Below, piece after piece: positions 1-9,200 of a DNA stretch of 12,104 bases. The stretch is taken from assembly GCA_002482765.1 (NCBI GenBank), contig DLGP01000074.1:1-12104 (forward strand), given 5' to 3'. Each line of letters begins with the position of its first letter. Position 1 is the stretch's first letter. Made by a program: the position numbers and the translations under genes. This stretch comes from Alphaproteobacteria bacterium UBA7691. Lineage in GTDB: Bacteria; Pseudomonadota; Alphaproteobacteria; Ferrovibrionales; Ferrovibrionaceae. Below the pieces are notes generated by a model. It made no database searches. It was not told the origin of the DNA and saw only the letters and a program-made list of their open reading frames with translations.

Positions 1-10
1 CAATCAAACG

Positions 11-1108
11 TCATCCCGATCTAGAGCGCTGGATCAACTCACGATAGATCGCGGCATATTCCCTTATTCCGCGTGCCGGAGAAAAATGTTCCAGCATATA
101 GGCTGATAAAACCGCGCCCTGTTTTTGCCGCTCGGCTAGCGGCAGATCCCGGGCCAGTTGCAGGGCGGCGGCGATGCTGGCGGCATCTGGCGACACGACT
201 ATCATGTTGGGTAAGGCCGGCAATGCCTCCGCTAGGCCGACATTGGTGGTGATGCAGAAGATGCCGGCCGCACCCGCTTCGAGTGGCGCCAAAGCAGCAC
301 CCTCATAGATTGAAGCGGAGACGTAGGTATCGGCGGCAGCATACCAGAGGTCGATGTTGCTGACGGCGCCGGGAAAGAACACCTTGCCGGCAATCGGATC
401 TTCAGGCCCGGGTTGCAGTGCCGTATCGCAATCACCGCAGAAATAGCCGGCGATAGCGAGTGTAGCCGGGCATAGCCGCAAGGCCTCAATCACGGCCGGA
501 TAGTTCTTAGCCACGCTGCTGTTGCCGACGCAGAGCACCATGAAAACAGAGGCGTCGATACCGAGCTTTTGCCGCGCCGCCTGGCGTGTTGCCGTATCCG
601 CAAAATTAACCCGCCCGGGGTCGAACCAGTTCAGTATAATACGTGGTCGGATGCCGAAGCGCGCTGCTTCGTTGCGAGCGACGCGCGGTGAGCAGGCGAC
701 AAAGATCGTGCCCAGCCAGGCCAGTAGTCGGCGTTGCAGCAGTCGGCGCCAGCGTAATGGGCCTTGGAAGCTGAATTCACTATGCAGCGTACGCAGGTTG
801 GGCTTGCCGGCCAGATGCGCCAGTAGGCCATACCAGAAACTGGCCCGTTCGGTATGTGCATGGATCAGGTCAAAATCGCCGCTGCGCAGCAGGCGGTAGA
901 CAGCCAGCAGAAATGTGATGCTGCGGCGGAATGGAAGGTGCTCCAAGGTAAACCCCCGGGCCGCCAGGATCGGGGCGAATTCGCCAAGTGTATCGCCTGT
1001 GATAAGGATGGTTTGATCAGCCGGATTCCGCAGATAGCCTGCCGTAGTATGCAGCATCAGTTCCGCGCCGCTGAATCTCAGTTCGTTGAGTATATGCAGG
1101 ACCTTCAT
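11..1108 (-). CDS. GT4-type glycosyltransferase (GT-B fold)
   Basis: A complete 365-residue protein, within the usual 350-400 range for GT4 enzymes. Such enzymes transfer a sugar from an activated donor onto a growing glycan or lipid-linked acceptor at the cytoplasmic face of the inner membrane; the donor here is unknown. The N-terminus reads MKVLHILNELRFSGAELML, the usual first strand and glycine-rich loop (SGAE near residues 14-17). LIHAHTER at 81-88 is the typical acceptor-side strand and loop. The C-terminal half opens with VLCVGNSSVAKNYP (about 191-204), where a K (residue 201) normally contacts the donor phosphate. YAAAD (256-260) precedes the EX7E motif, E269 and E277 in YEGAALAPLEAG. 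There is no signal peptide or membrane segment. The start is ATG at 1106-1108 on the minus strand, with only a weak GGTAG-like ribosome site upstream. It diverges from the plus-strand genes. The family is secure, the specificity is not. Confidence 0.93.
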   Translation of the reverse strand: MKVLHILNELRFSGAELMLHTTAGYLRNPADQTILITGDTLGEFAPILAARGFTLEHLPFRRSITFLLAVYRLLRSGDFDLIHAHTERASFWYGLLAHLAGKPNLRTLHSEFSFQGPLRWRRLLQRRLLAWLGTIFVACSPRVARNEAARFGIRPRIILNWFDPGRVNFADTATRQAARQKLGIDASVFMVLCVGNSSVAKNYPAVIEALRLCPATLAIAGYFCGDCDTALQPGPEDPIAGKVFFPGAVSNIDLWYAAADTYVSASIYEGAALAPLEAGAAGIFCITTNVGLAEALPALPNMIVVSPDAASIAAALQLARDLPLAERQKQGAVLSAYMLEHFSPARGIREYAAIYRELIQRSRSG

Positions 1109-1217
1109 ATAAACTACCGTAAAATTCGTGCTGCCGCCGCGCCAACCGTTTTGGCCGGGTGCCGCAAGAAGAGAGGCAATAGCATTGTGCCGGGGCCATT
1201 TCCATGCCGCTGATCGC

Positions 1218-1243
1218 TTGTATTATTGCTAATATGCTATACT
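1218..1243 (+). promoter_or_regulatory. Candidate sigma70-type extended -10 promoter
   Basis: TGCTATACT at 1235-1243 matches the extended -10 pattern (TGN followed by TATAAT, one mismatch). A TTGTAT hexamer at 1218-1223 could serve as a -35, but the 14-base spacing is short, so recognition would rest on the extended -10. It sits in the divergent spacer and faces the remnant glycosyltransferase and the epimerase. If active, it would still transcribe the epimerase. Identified by eye only. Confidence 0.35.
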
Positions 1244-1308
1244 GGTGGCAGTGGGGCGGAAGGCCAAACGATCAGGTGCGAATATTTCTCTCAGCAGTGT
1301 GTTAGGGC

Positions 1309-1694
1309 ATGGCTATGACCCTTGCTGGTCCCGTCAATCTGGCGCAGCTGTGTCTCTGGCTCGATGCTGTGCCGGATTGCGGGTGCAAGAAACCCAGCCG
1401 CAGGTGGCGGTGGAGGCGATGGCGCGCGGCCTGCCGGTGCTGGCTGGCTGGAATGCGCATGGGCCGGAATGGATATTGGATCAGGGGCGCGCCGGTATCC
1501 TGGTGGATACGCGCAAGGCGGCAAACATCTGCGCGGCGATACTGGATGTGATTGAGGATCGGGCGCGTTGGGAAGCCTTGTCGCAAGCCGGCTTGCAGCG
1601 GGCGCGTGATGTATTCACCGCCGGCAGGGTGGCGCAGCAGCATCTTGCCGTCTATCAGAAGCTGGCGGGCAATGCCGGCGTGAGGGGTGTTTGA
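1309..1694 (+). pseudogene. Remnant of a GT4-like glycosyltransferase (C-terminal part, frameshifted)
   Basis: The frame ending at the TGA at 1692-1694 reads VQETQPQVAVEAMARGLPVLAG from about 1386. This carries the EX7E motif (E of QET to E of VEAMA) and the donor-binding region of GT4 enzymes. It continues with GRAGILVD and a helical tail ending LAVYQKLAGNAG, the normal C-terminus of the family. Upstream of about 1375 this frame no longer looks like a glycosyltransferase. A different frame starting ATG at 1309 reads GPVNLAQLCLWLDA, which resembles the segment that normally precedes the EX7E motif. I infer a frameshift near 1375-1385, probably with loss of a few residues (the conserved ADVFVLPS-like strand is missing), and loss of the whole acceptor-binding half. 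The last frame is open from 1245, so a short polypeptide of about 149 residues could still be made. It would lack most of a GT-B fold. Its stop overlaps the epimerase start, which suggests the two once formed an operon. Confidence 0.7.
1682..1687 (+). promoter_or_regulatory. Ribosome binding site of the epimerase gene
   Basis: GAGGGG lies 6 bases before the ATG at 1694. It decides the start in favour of ATG 1694 over the in-frame TTG at 1691, which would be only 3 bases away. The site lies inside the end of the remnant glycosyltransferase frame, as expected for translationally coupled genes. Confidence 0.65.
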
Positions 1695-2617
1695 TGGCGC
1701 TGTATCTGGTCACCGGCGGCTGCGGTTTTATCGGCGCGCAGCTTTGTGCCGCTCTGCTGGCGCGGGGCGACAGCGTGCGCGTGCTGGACGATCTTTCCAC
1801 TGGCCGGCGTGACAGGCTGGCGGCCGAGGTTGAACTGATTATAGGCGACGTGGCCGATGCGGCTTTGCTGCGCCAGGCCATGCAGGACGTGGCCGGGTGT
1901 TTTCATCTTGCCGCCATCGCCTCGGTGCAGCGTTCGGTGGAGGATTGGCCCGGTGTGCATCGGGTCAATCTGGGCGGCACTATCGCGGTTTTTGATACCG
2001 CGCGTGCGGCTGGACCGGTGCCGGTGGTCTATGCCTCATCGGCGGCGGTGTATGGCGACAATCCGGCGGTGCCGCTGGCCGAAACCCTGCCGGCGCGGCC
2101 ATTGACCGCTTATGGCGCTGATAAATATGCCGCCGAATTGCATGCTCTTGCCGGTTGGCATGTGCATCATCTGCCCAGCACCGGCCTGCGCATTTTTAAT
2201 GCCTATGGGCCGGGCCAGGAACCGCATTCGCCTTATGCCGGGGTGATTGCGATTTTTGCCGCGCGGCTGGCTGCGGGGCAGGCGATCACGCTGCATGGCG
2301 ATGGTGGCCAGGCACGGGATTTTATCTATATCGACGATGTGGTGCGGCATCTGCTGGCGGCGATGCAGGCGCATCCGGCTGCGGCCAGAGTGTTCAATGT
2401 CTGCACCGGGCGCGCCACCACGATTCTGCACCTGGCGCAAAGCCTGGGCAGTATCCTTGGCCGCGAGCCGGTGCTGCATAACGCGCCGCGCCGCGCTGGC
2501 GACATCCTGGCCTCGGTGGGCGATCCGACGGCCGCGCAAGCCGGATTGGGCCTGCGGGCGGACACAACCTTGGCCCAGGGGCTGCAACGCCTGCTGGCGG
2601 CGCCGCTATCGGTATGA
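1694..2617 (+). CDS. NAD-dependent nucleotide-sugar epimerase/dehydratase (extended SDR)
   Basis: A 307-residue protein of the extended short-chain dehydrogenase family (UDP-glucose 4-epimerase-like). It is expected to bind NAD(P) and epimerise or dehydrate a nucleotide-activated sugar in the cytoplasm. The Rossmann motif TGGCGFIG is at residues 7-14 and is followed by VLDDLSTG (30-37), where the acidic residues after the second strand favour NAD over NADP. HLAAIASV (71-78) is the usual fourth-strand region. YASSAAVYG (113-121) carries the catalytic Ser, and YGADK (140-144) is the YxxxK active site. LRIFNAYGPGQ and GDGGQARDFIYIDDVV are the characteristic substrate-domain motifs. The protein is slightly shorter than classical GalE (about 330-340) but otherwise complete. 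It starts at ATG 1694, overlapping the upstream TGA by one base. The exact sugar cannot be told from sequence; supply of a donor for surface glycan synthesis is the natural inference from the glycosyltransferase neighbours. Confidence 0.93.
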   Translation: MALYLVTGGCGFIGAQLCAALLARGDSVRVLDDLSTGRRDRLAAEVELIIGDVADAALLRQAMQDVAGCFHLAAIASVQRSVEDWPGVHRVNLGGTIAVFDTARAAGPVPVVYASSAAVYGDNPAVPLAETLPARPLTAYGADKYAAELHALAGWHVHHLPSTGLRIFNAYGPGQEPHSPYAGVIAIFAARLAAGQAITLHGDGGQARDFIYIDDVVRHLLAAMQAHPAAARVFNVCTGRATTILHLAQSLGSILGREPVLHNAPRRAGDILASVGDPTAAQAGLGLRADTTLAQGLQRLLAAPLSV

Positions 2618-2842
2618 TTGCCAACCCACTATCTGCCACATCTCATTGCCGCATAATGATAATTTTCACAGGCGGCGGAAACCGACCGCTTCGCTTCGCG
2701 CAATAATTGCGGGTTGCGCCGAGATTTGCTTGCCAAACACCCGTTTTGCGCGAGATTTATTCGCTGCGGTGGTTTTTGTTTGCACTAAATAATAGAATAT
2801 TTGCTTTAAAAACTGGATGCAGATGGGGAAGAGCCGTGATTT

Positions 2843-2872
2843 TGGCTACAACTAAGTAAAGAATTGTAGCCA
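2843..2872. repeat. Perfect 9-bp inverted repeat (possible stem-loop or operator)
   Basis: TGGCTACAA at 2843-2851 and its exact reverse complement TTGTAGCCA at 2864-2872 are separated by 12 bases. As RNA this could form a short hairpin; as DNA it could be a dimeric regulator site. No T-run follows, so a classical intrinsic terminator is unlikely. It lies about 380 bases before the likely start of the giant gene. Confidence 0.5.
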
Positions 2873-3237
2873 GCTTGCCGACGGGGCATTACTCAGTGCG
2901 CGTATCGTCCTGATTTCTAAAAACCCAGCTATTCGGCCTATTTGAGATAGATTCTCCGTGCGTGGCCAGGGCAATTTGTGGTAGCGTGTTGATGGTTTTG
3001 TAATGTTGCTACTGTAGTTTGCCTGTTACGCCGCTGTGATGAACAGCGTGGCGTTGTGTTGGTTTTAGGGTTTCGGAAGCTGCCGGGCGAGAACGTGAGG
3101 CGGCATCTGCTGGGGTTGGGGCGCGACAAAATGGTGCGCGGTTCCGGCGCAAATGAGCGTGTGTGCCACAGCAGAAATTCTGCGTTGGTTGAGATTTTTG
3201 GTTTGGTGGCTGCGATGCAAAGCATCCGGTCTTGCAT

Positions 3238-3243
3238 GAGGAG
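3238..3243 (+). promoter_or_regulatory. Putative ribosome binding site for the giant repeat gene
   Basis: GAGGAG occurs 11 bases before the GTG at 3255, somewhat further than the usual 5-9. It is the only strong purine-rich site near the beginning of the open frame and supports GTG 3255 over the GTG at 3243, which overlaps it. The in-frame TGA at 3237-3239 overlaps its left edge, so no start further upstream can be used in this frame. Confidence 0.4.
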
Positions 3244-3254
3244 TGGTTGGCGCC

Positions 3255-6200
3255 GTGCCAACAACGCTGACAGATGCGGGTGGTACACACACCCTGGCCA
3301 ACGTCGATACGCTGCAAGGAAGCAGCGGCGACGATAAGGTAACTATTGCCAATGTGATCGCTGCGCCGCAGATCGATCTTGGCGCCGGCAATGACAGCCT
3401 GCAACTCCCCGCCACCGGCAACATCTACGCCACCATCTCCAACACCGAGACAATTACCGGCGGCGCCGGCGGCGATAGCGTCACGCTGGGCAGCACCATG
3501 GATGGTGGCCTGGTCAATCTGGGCCTCGGCAATGACACGCTTAAACTGGCTGATGGCGTCAATCGCCTGAGCGTAACCGATATTGAATCGGTGATCGGCA
3601 ATAATGGCGCCGATTATGTTATCGCCAACAGCGCCGTCAGCCGCGCAAGTTTTGCGCTTGGCGGTGGGCAGGATGTGCTGCAACTCGCCAATGGCACCAA
3701 TCTGGCCTATGTCAGCCAGACCGAAACCGTGCTGGGCGGCAGCGGCGCCGATACAGTGGAAATGCGTGATGGCTTTGTCTCGGGCAGCCGGGTTGATCTT
3801 GGCGCCGGCAGCGACAGCCTGACGCTCAACAACAGCAGCGCCAACACGGTGCTGGTTGCCAATGTGGAGACGCTGAAGGGCGGCAGCCTGAATGACACGG
3901 TGACGCTGGAAGGCGCCGTCACCGGCATGAAGGTGGATTTGCTGCTTGGCGCCGATACGCTGGTGCTGGCCGATGGCGGCAACCGGCTGAATGTTACGGG
4001 TGTGGAAACCGTGCTCGGCGGCAGCGGCGCCGATGTGGTTACCGCGCTGGGCAAAAATGCCGGCACGCTGATTGATCTTGGCGCAGGCAAGGATGTGCTG
4101 GAGATTGGCGCCAGCGGCAGCTTCAGCGTTGCCAATGTGGAAACCGTAACCGGTTCCACCGGCGCCGATGTGGTGATGCTGAAAAGTGTTGCCACTGAAG
4201 GCGTTACGGTTGACCTTGGCGCCGGTTCGGATCAGCTGCGGCTGGCCGATGGCGAAAATTTTGTCACCGCCAATGGCGTCGAGATCGTGGCCGGCGGCAG
4301 TGGCGCCGATAGCGTGAAGCTGGGTGATACCAGCACCAAGACCAGTGTTGATCTGGCGGGTGGTGAAGACAAGCTGACCCTGGGCAATGCCGGCGGTGTT
4401 TATTCGGTTGCCAATGTCGAGACCATCAGCGGTGGTTCGGGCGCCGACAAGGTGAGCCTGACCAGCCAGTTCAATGGCAGTCTGGACCTTGGCAGCGGCA
4501 GCGATAGCGTCAGTTTCGGCAATGGCGGCGGCAATGCCACATTGGCCAATGTGGAAACCATTACCGGCGGCATCGGCAGCGAAACCATCACGCTGCAAAG
4601 CGGCATGGTCAACGGCAAGGTTGATCTTGGCGCCGGCAACGGCTTTGATTCACTTCAACTGGCAAATGCCAGTAACACGCTGAGCGTTTCCGGCGTTGAA
4701 ACCCTGCTCGGGGCCGGCGGCGCTGACAGCGTGACGCTGAGCGCAGCAGTCAAAAGCGGCGTGATTGACCTCGGCGATGGCGCCGACAAGCTGGTGCTGG
4801 CCAATGGTGCCAATGGGCTGACCATCGGCAATGTGGAGACCCTCACCGGCGGCACCGGCGCTGATGTGATCCGGCTCAGCACCACGCTGGGGCCGAATAA
4901 CAATGTTGATCTTGGCGCCGGCACCGATAGCCTGATGCTGGCTGATGGCGGCAATCAGGCCACCATCACCAATGTGGAAGTGATCAATGGCGGCAGCGGC
5001 GATGATCGTGTCACGCTTGGCGCCGGCACCACCAAGGCCAATGTGTATCTTGGCAGCGGTGCTGATAGCCTGACGCTCAGTGCATCGGGCAGTGTTGTCA
5101 CCGTAGCCGATGTGGAAACCCTGATCGGCGGCGCTGGCGCCGACACGGTGACGATTTATGGCGTGGCGCCTTCGGATGGTGTGATTGATCTGGGCGGCGG
5201 CAGCGACAAGCTGACGCTGACCGGGGCCAACAATAACAATCTGGCGCTGGCCAATGTCGAAACCCTGATCGGTTCGGCCGGCAACGAAACCATCACGCTC
5301 AAAACCACAGTGAATGGCGCCCTGGTTGACTTGGCGCGTGGCGATGACAGCCTGACCCTGGCTGATGGCGGCAACACCATCTCGGTGGCCAATATCGACA
5401 CCGTGACCGGCGGCAGCGGCAATGATTCTGTAATCCTGTCCAAGGCCAGCCCGACCCGGCTTGATCTGGGTGAGGGCGTCGACAAGGTTACCCTGGTCAG
5501 CGGCACCAACACGGTCACCCTGTCGGGCGTTGAAAGTGTGCAGGGCGGCACCGGCGGCGACAAGATATTTTTCTCCGGCAGTGTGGCGAGCAATGCTGCG
5601 ATTGATCTTGGCGCCGGCAATGATGTGGTGCAGCTTGATGGCGTGGCCAACACGCTGACAATCAACAATGCCGAGTCGGTGTTTGGCGGCAGTGCGGCAG
5701 ATAGCATCACGCTGGGCAGCGGCGCCACCAAGGTTACGGTCAATCTGGGCGATGGCCTGGATTCGCTGACCTTGAGCAATGCGGGCAGTGCGGCCACGGT
5801 GGCGAATATCGAGACCGTGATTGCAGGTGCCGGTATCGACAAGGTGACGGTGAATGCCGGCCTGACCAATGCGCTGATTGACCTTGGCGGCAGCAGCGAC
5901 ACACTGAAACTGGCCAGCGCGGTGAACAGCGCCACGATCGCCAATGTCGAAACCCTGACCGGCGGCGGCACCACTGACACCATCACCATCCAGAGCAGCC
6001 TGAACAATGCCAAGATCGATCTTGGCGGCGGCTATGACAGCTTGTCGCTGGATGATGTGGCGAATGCGCTGACTGCCATCAGTGTTGAAACCCTGGTGGG
6101 GGGCGCGGTCAATGATGTGATCCGGCTGGAGAAATCCGCCCGTGCCGTGGTTGATGGCGGCGATGGCAAGGACAGCCTGGTGCTGGGCAATGCCGCCAGC

Positions 6201-9200
6201 ATGACCACACTCTCCAATCTGGAGACGCTGACCGGCGGCACGGCAGCCGATATCGTCACCCTGATGGATAGCAAGCTGAGCGCCTCGGTGATTGACCTGG
6301 GCAACGGCGTAGACAAGCTGACCCTGGCCTCTGGCAACAACACGCTGACACTCAGCAATGTTGAAACCGTGGTGGGTCTGGATGGCAATGATGTCATCTA
6401 CAATGCCGTCACCACCGCCAAGGGCAGTTACAATCTTGGCGCCGGCAACGATAAATTTGTGCTTGCTGATGGCAATAATTCGGCCACCTTTGCCGGTGTT
6501 GAAACCATCATTGCCGGCAGCGGCAATGACAAGCTGGCCTTTGGCACCGGCGGGGCGCAGGGCGTGGTGCTGGATGCCGGCGCTGGCGCGGACTCGGTAA
6601 AGCTGGCGACGGGCGGCAACAGCATATCGATCAGCAATGCCGAAACAGTGAGCGGTGCCAGCGGCGCCGATATTGTCACCTATAGCGGCACCGGCCTGAT
6701 CGATCTTTCCAGCGGGCTTGACACGCTCACTTTGGCCGGCGCGGCCAATAGCGTCACCCTGGCCGGCGTTGAGACTGTTAATGGCGGCGCGGGCGATGAT
6801 GCCGTGCAGCTCAAGGCCGTGGTCAGTCGCGGCATGAGCATCAATCTGGGCAGCGGCAATGACAAGCTGACCCTGGCAAATGGCGCCAATACGCAGACGC
6901 TGTTTGGCACCGAAACCGTGATTGGCGGCACCGGCAACGATATCATCACGGTTGGCGATGTGGTCACCAATGGCTACATGGATCTCGGCAAGGGCGCCGA
7001 CAAGCTGGTTTTTGCCGTCGGCGGCAGCACCTACACGGTTGATAATGTCGAAACCGTGATCGGTTCCACCGGCAGCGACACGATTGCGCTGGGTTCGAGC
7101 CAGCCGACCAAGACCGTGATCGATCTGGGCGCCGGCAACGACACGCTGATCATCAATGGCGGCGGCGTGCTGTCGCTGACCAATATCGAAACCGTGATCG
7201 GCTCGGCCAATGGCGATGCGCTGACCCTGGGCACCGTGCTGATCGACGGCATGGTGGATTTGCGCGGCGGCAATGACAGCCTGATCCTTGCCAAGGGCGA
7301 CAATCGCATCACGGTGGCGAATATCGAAACCGTTACCGGCAGCACCGGCAACGAAACCATCACTTTCTCCGGCACCGGCAGCGCCGATCTGGGCGCCGGC
7401 AACGATCTGCTGCGTTTCGCCGATGGTGGCAACAATGCCGTCACAGCGGCAAATTTTGAAACCGTTCTGGGCGGCACCGGCAATGACGCGCTGACTCTGA
7501 CCCAGGGTATCGGCGCCGCCAGCAGCCCCTACAGCATCGATCTGGGCGCTGGCAGCGATGCGATCAAGCTGGCCGATGGCGGCAATACGCTGAATGCGAT
7601 CAACATTGAAAGCGTCACTGGCGGCAGCGGCATGGATAATGTTGTGCTGGCCAGCAAGGTTGATGGCGGCAAGGTTGATCTGCTCGGCGGCACTGACTCG
7701 CTGAAACTGGCCAATGGCGGCAACAGCCTGACCGTGACCAATGTGGAAAGCGTGACCGGCGGCAGCGGTGACGACAGCGTCACCTATAGCGGCACCGGCT
7801 TCCTTGATCTGGGCTCCGGCAATGACACGCTTGGCCTGGCGGCCGGCAGCAACAATGTCACCGCCGCCAATGTAGAGAATGTGCTGGGCGGCAGCGGCGC
7901 CGATACGCTGACGCTGACCGACCGCCTGAGTGGCGGCAATATCGATCTGGCCGGCGGCGCCGACAAGCTGATCCTGGCCAGCGGCGGCAACACCCTGCTG
8001 GTGGCGAATACCGAAACCATCATCGGCGGCGATGGCACCGATGAAGTGACCCTGGGCGCCGGCACCACCGCATTGCAGGTCAGCAGTGTCGAGCGCGTGA
8101 TCGGCTCGGCCACGGCCGAGAGGCTGACCCTGGGCGATGGCGGCAATTTTGTTCAGGTCAGCCATGTTGAAAGCATCACCGGCGGCAAGGGTAATGATGC
8201 CGTTCTGCTGACCGAGGGCCGCACCGGCGGCACCATCGACCTGGCCGATGGCGACGATCTGCTGGTGCTGGCCGATGATGGCAACCGGCTGACCATCAAC
8301 AACGTGGAAACCGTGCTGGGCGGCAAGGGCGACGATTACGTCACCTTCACTGGCAAGGGCTATATCGATCTCGGCGAAGGTGTCGACAAGCTGGTGCTGG
8401 TGGGCAACACCACCCTGGTCACGGCGGTGAATGTCGAAACCGTCACCAGCTCGGCGGCGCAGGATAACGTCACCTTCAAGCTTGATACCGCCGTAACCGC
8501 CGGCAATTTTGATTTCGGCGATGGCCAGGATGGCCTGATCCTGGCGGATGGCGGCAACACGCTGACCACCACCAATGTGGAAACCATCACCGGCGGCAGC
8601 GGCAACGACAAGATCACCTTCAATGGTGGCGGCAGCGCCAATCTTGGCGATGGCCAGGATACGTTGCAGATCGGCAGCGGCGGCGGCAGCTATACCGTAA
8701 CCGGCACCGAAACGGTCAGCGGCAGCAACAACACCGATAAGGTCACGTTTGGCGAAACCGTCAATGGCGGCGTGTCGGTTGATCTCGGCGGCGGCAAGGA
8801 TGCGGTCACGCTGGCCGATGGCGGCAACACGATTACGCTTAGCAATGTGGAAAGTGTCAGCGGCGGTTCGGGTGGCGATAGCGTCACTTTGGGCAATGCC
8901 AGCACCGGCGGCAATGTTGATCTGGGGGCGGGCAGCGACACGCTGCAACTGGCCGATGGGACCAACCAGTTCACGGTCAGCAATGCTGAAACCGTGCTGG
9001 GTGGCAGCGGCAGCGACACCATCACCATCTCCGGCAACGGCGATGTTAATCTTGGTGCCGGCAATGATACGCTGATCCTGGGCAATGGCGGCGCCACGGT
9101 CACGGTGGCCGGGGTGGAAACCCTGGTTGGCGGCACTGGTGGTGATAGCGTCACTTTCGCTGAAACGCTGGATGGCAGCGGCATTGATCTTGGCGCCGGC

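Larger units (their letters stand above)
2618..3254. other. Intergenic spacer without a convincing gene
   Basis: 637 bases separate the epimerase from the giant gene. The segment around 2760-2880 is clearly richer in A and T than the flanks. It holds a perfect 9-bp inverted repeat (2843-2872) and a 13-base odd palindrome CGCAATAATTGCG (2699-2711). I see no stem followed by a T-run that would make a good intrinsic terminator. No frame here encodes RTX-like repeats or any family I recognise; short open frames exist on both strands but have no recognisable motifs. TTGCAC at 2780-2785 with AT-rich sequence downstream could be part of a promoter, but no well-spaced -10 stands out. Confidence 0.6.

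Noticed and set aside
522..899. Plus-strand frame of 125 codons inside the first glycosyltransferase
   Set aside because: Shadow of the minus-strand gene, whose GT-B motifs are clear.
2698..2719. Palindrome CGCAATAATTGCG and nested GCGCAA/TTGCGC as a terminator for the epimerase gene
   Set aside because: The stem is short, there is no T-run, and two competing pairings exist; a chance palindrome is as likely.
2938..3288. Possible 116-residue minus-strand gene across the spacer and the start of the giant gene
   Set aside because: Irregular composition, no domain or motif, no good ribosome site, and it overlaps the repeat-coding start.
3056..3337. Possible 93-residue plus-strand frame as the missing N-terminus of the giant protein
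   Set aside because: It is in a different frame, has no RTX-like or signal-like sequence, and runs out of frame through the first repeat. A single frameshift would not give a repeat-like upstream segment.
3009..4598. Open frame of 529 codons on the minus strand
   Set aside because: Same explanation as the 1656-codon frame: a repeat shadow, with a tail in the non-coding spacer that shows no recognisable motif.
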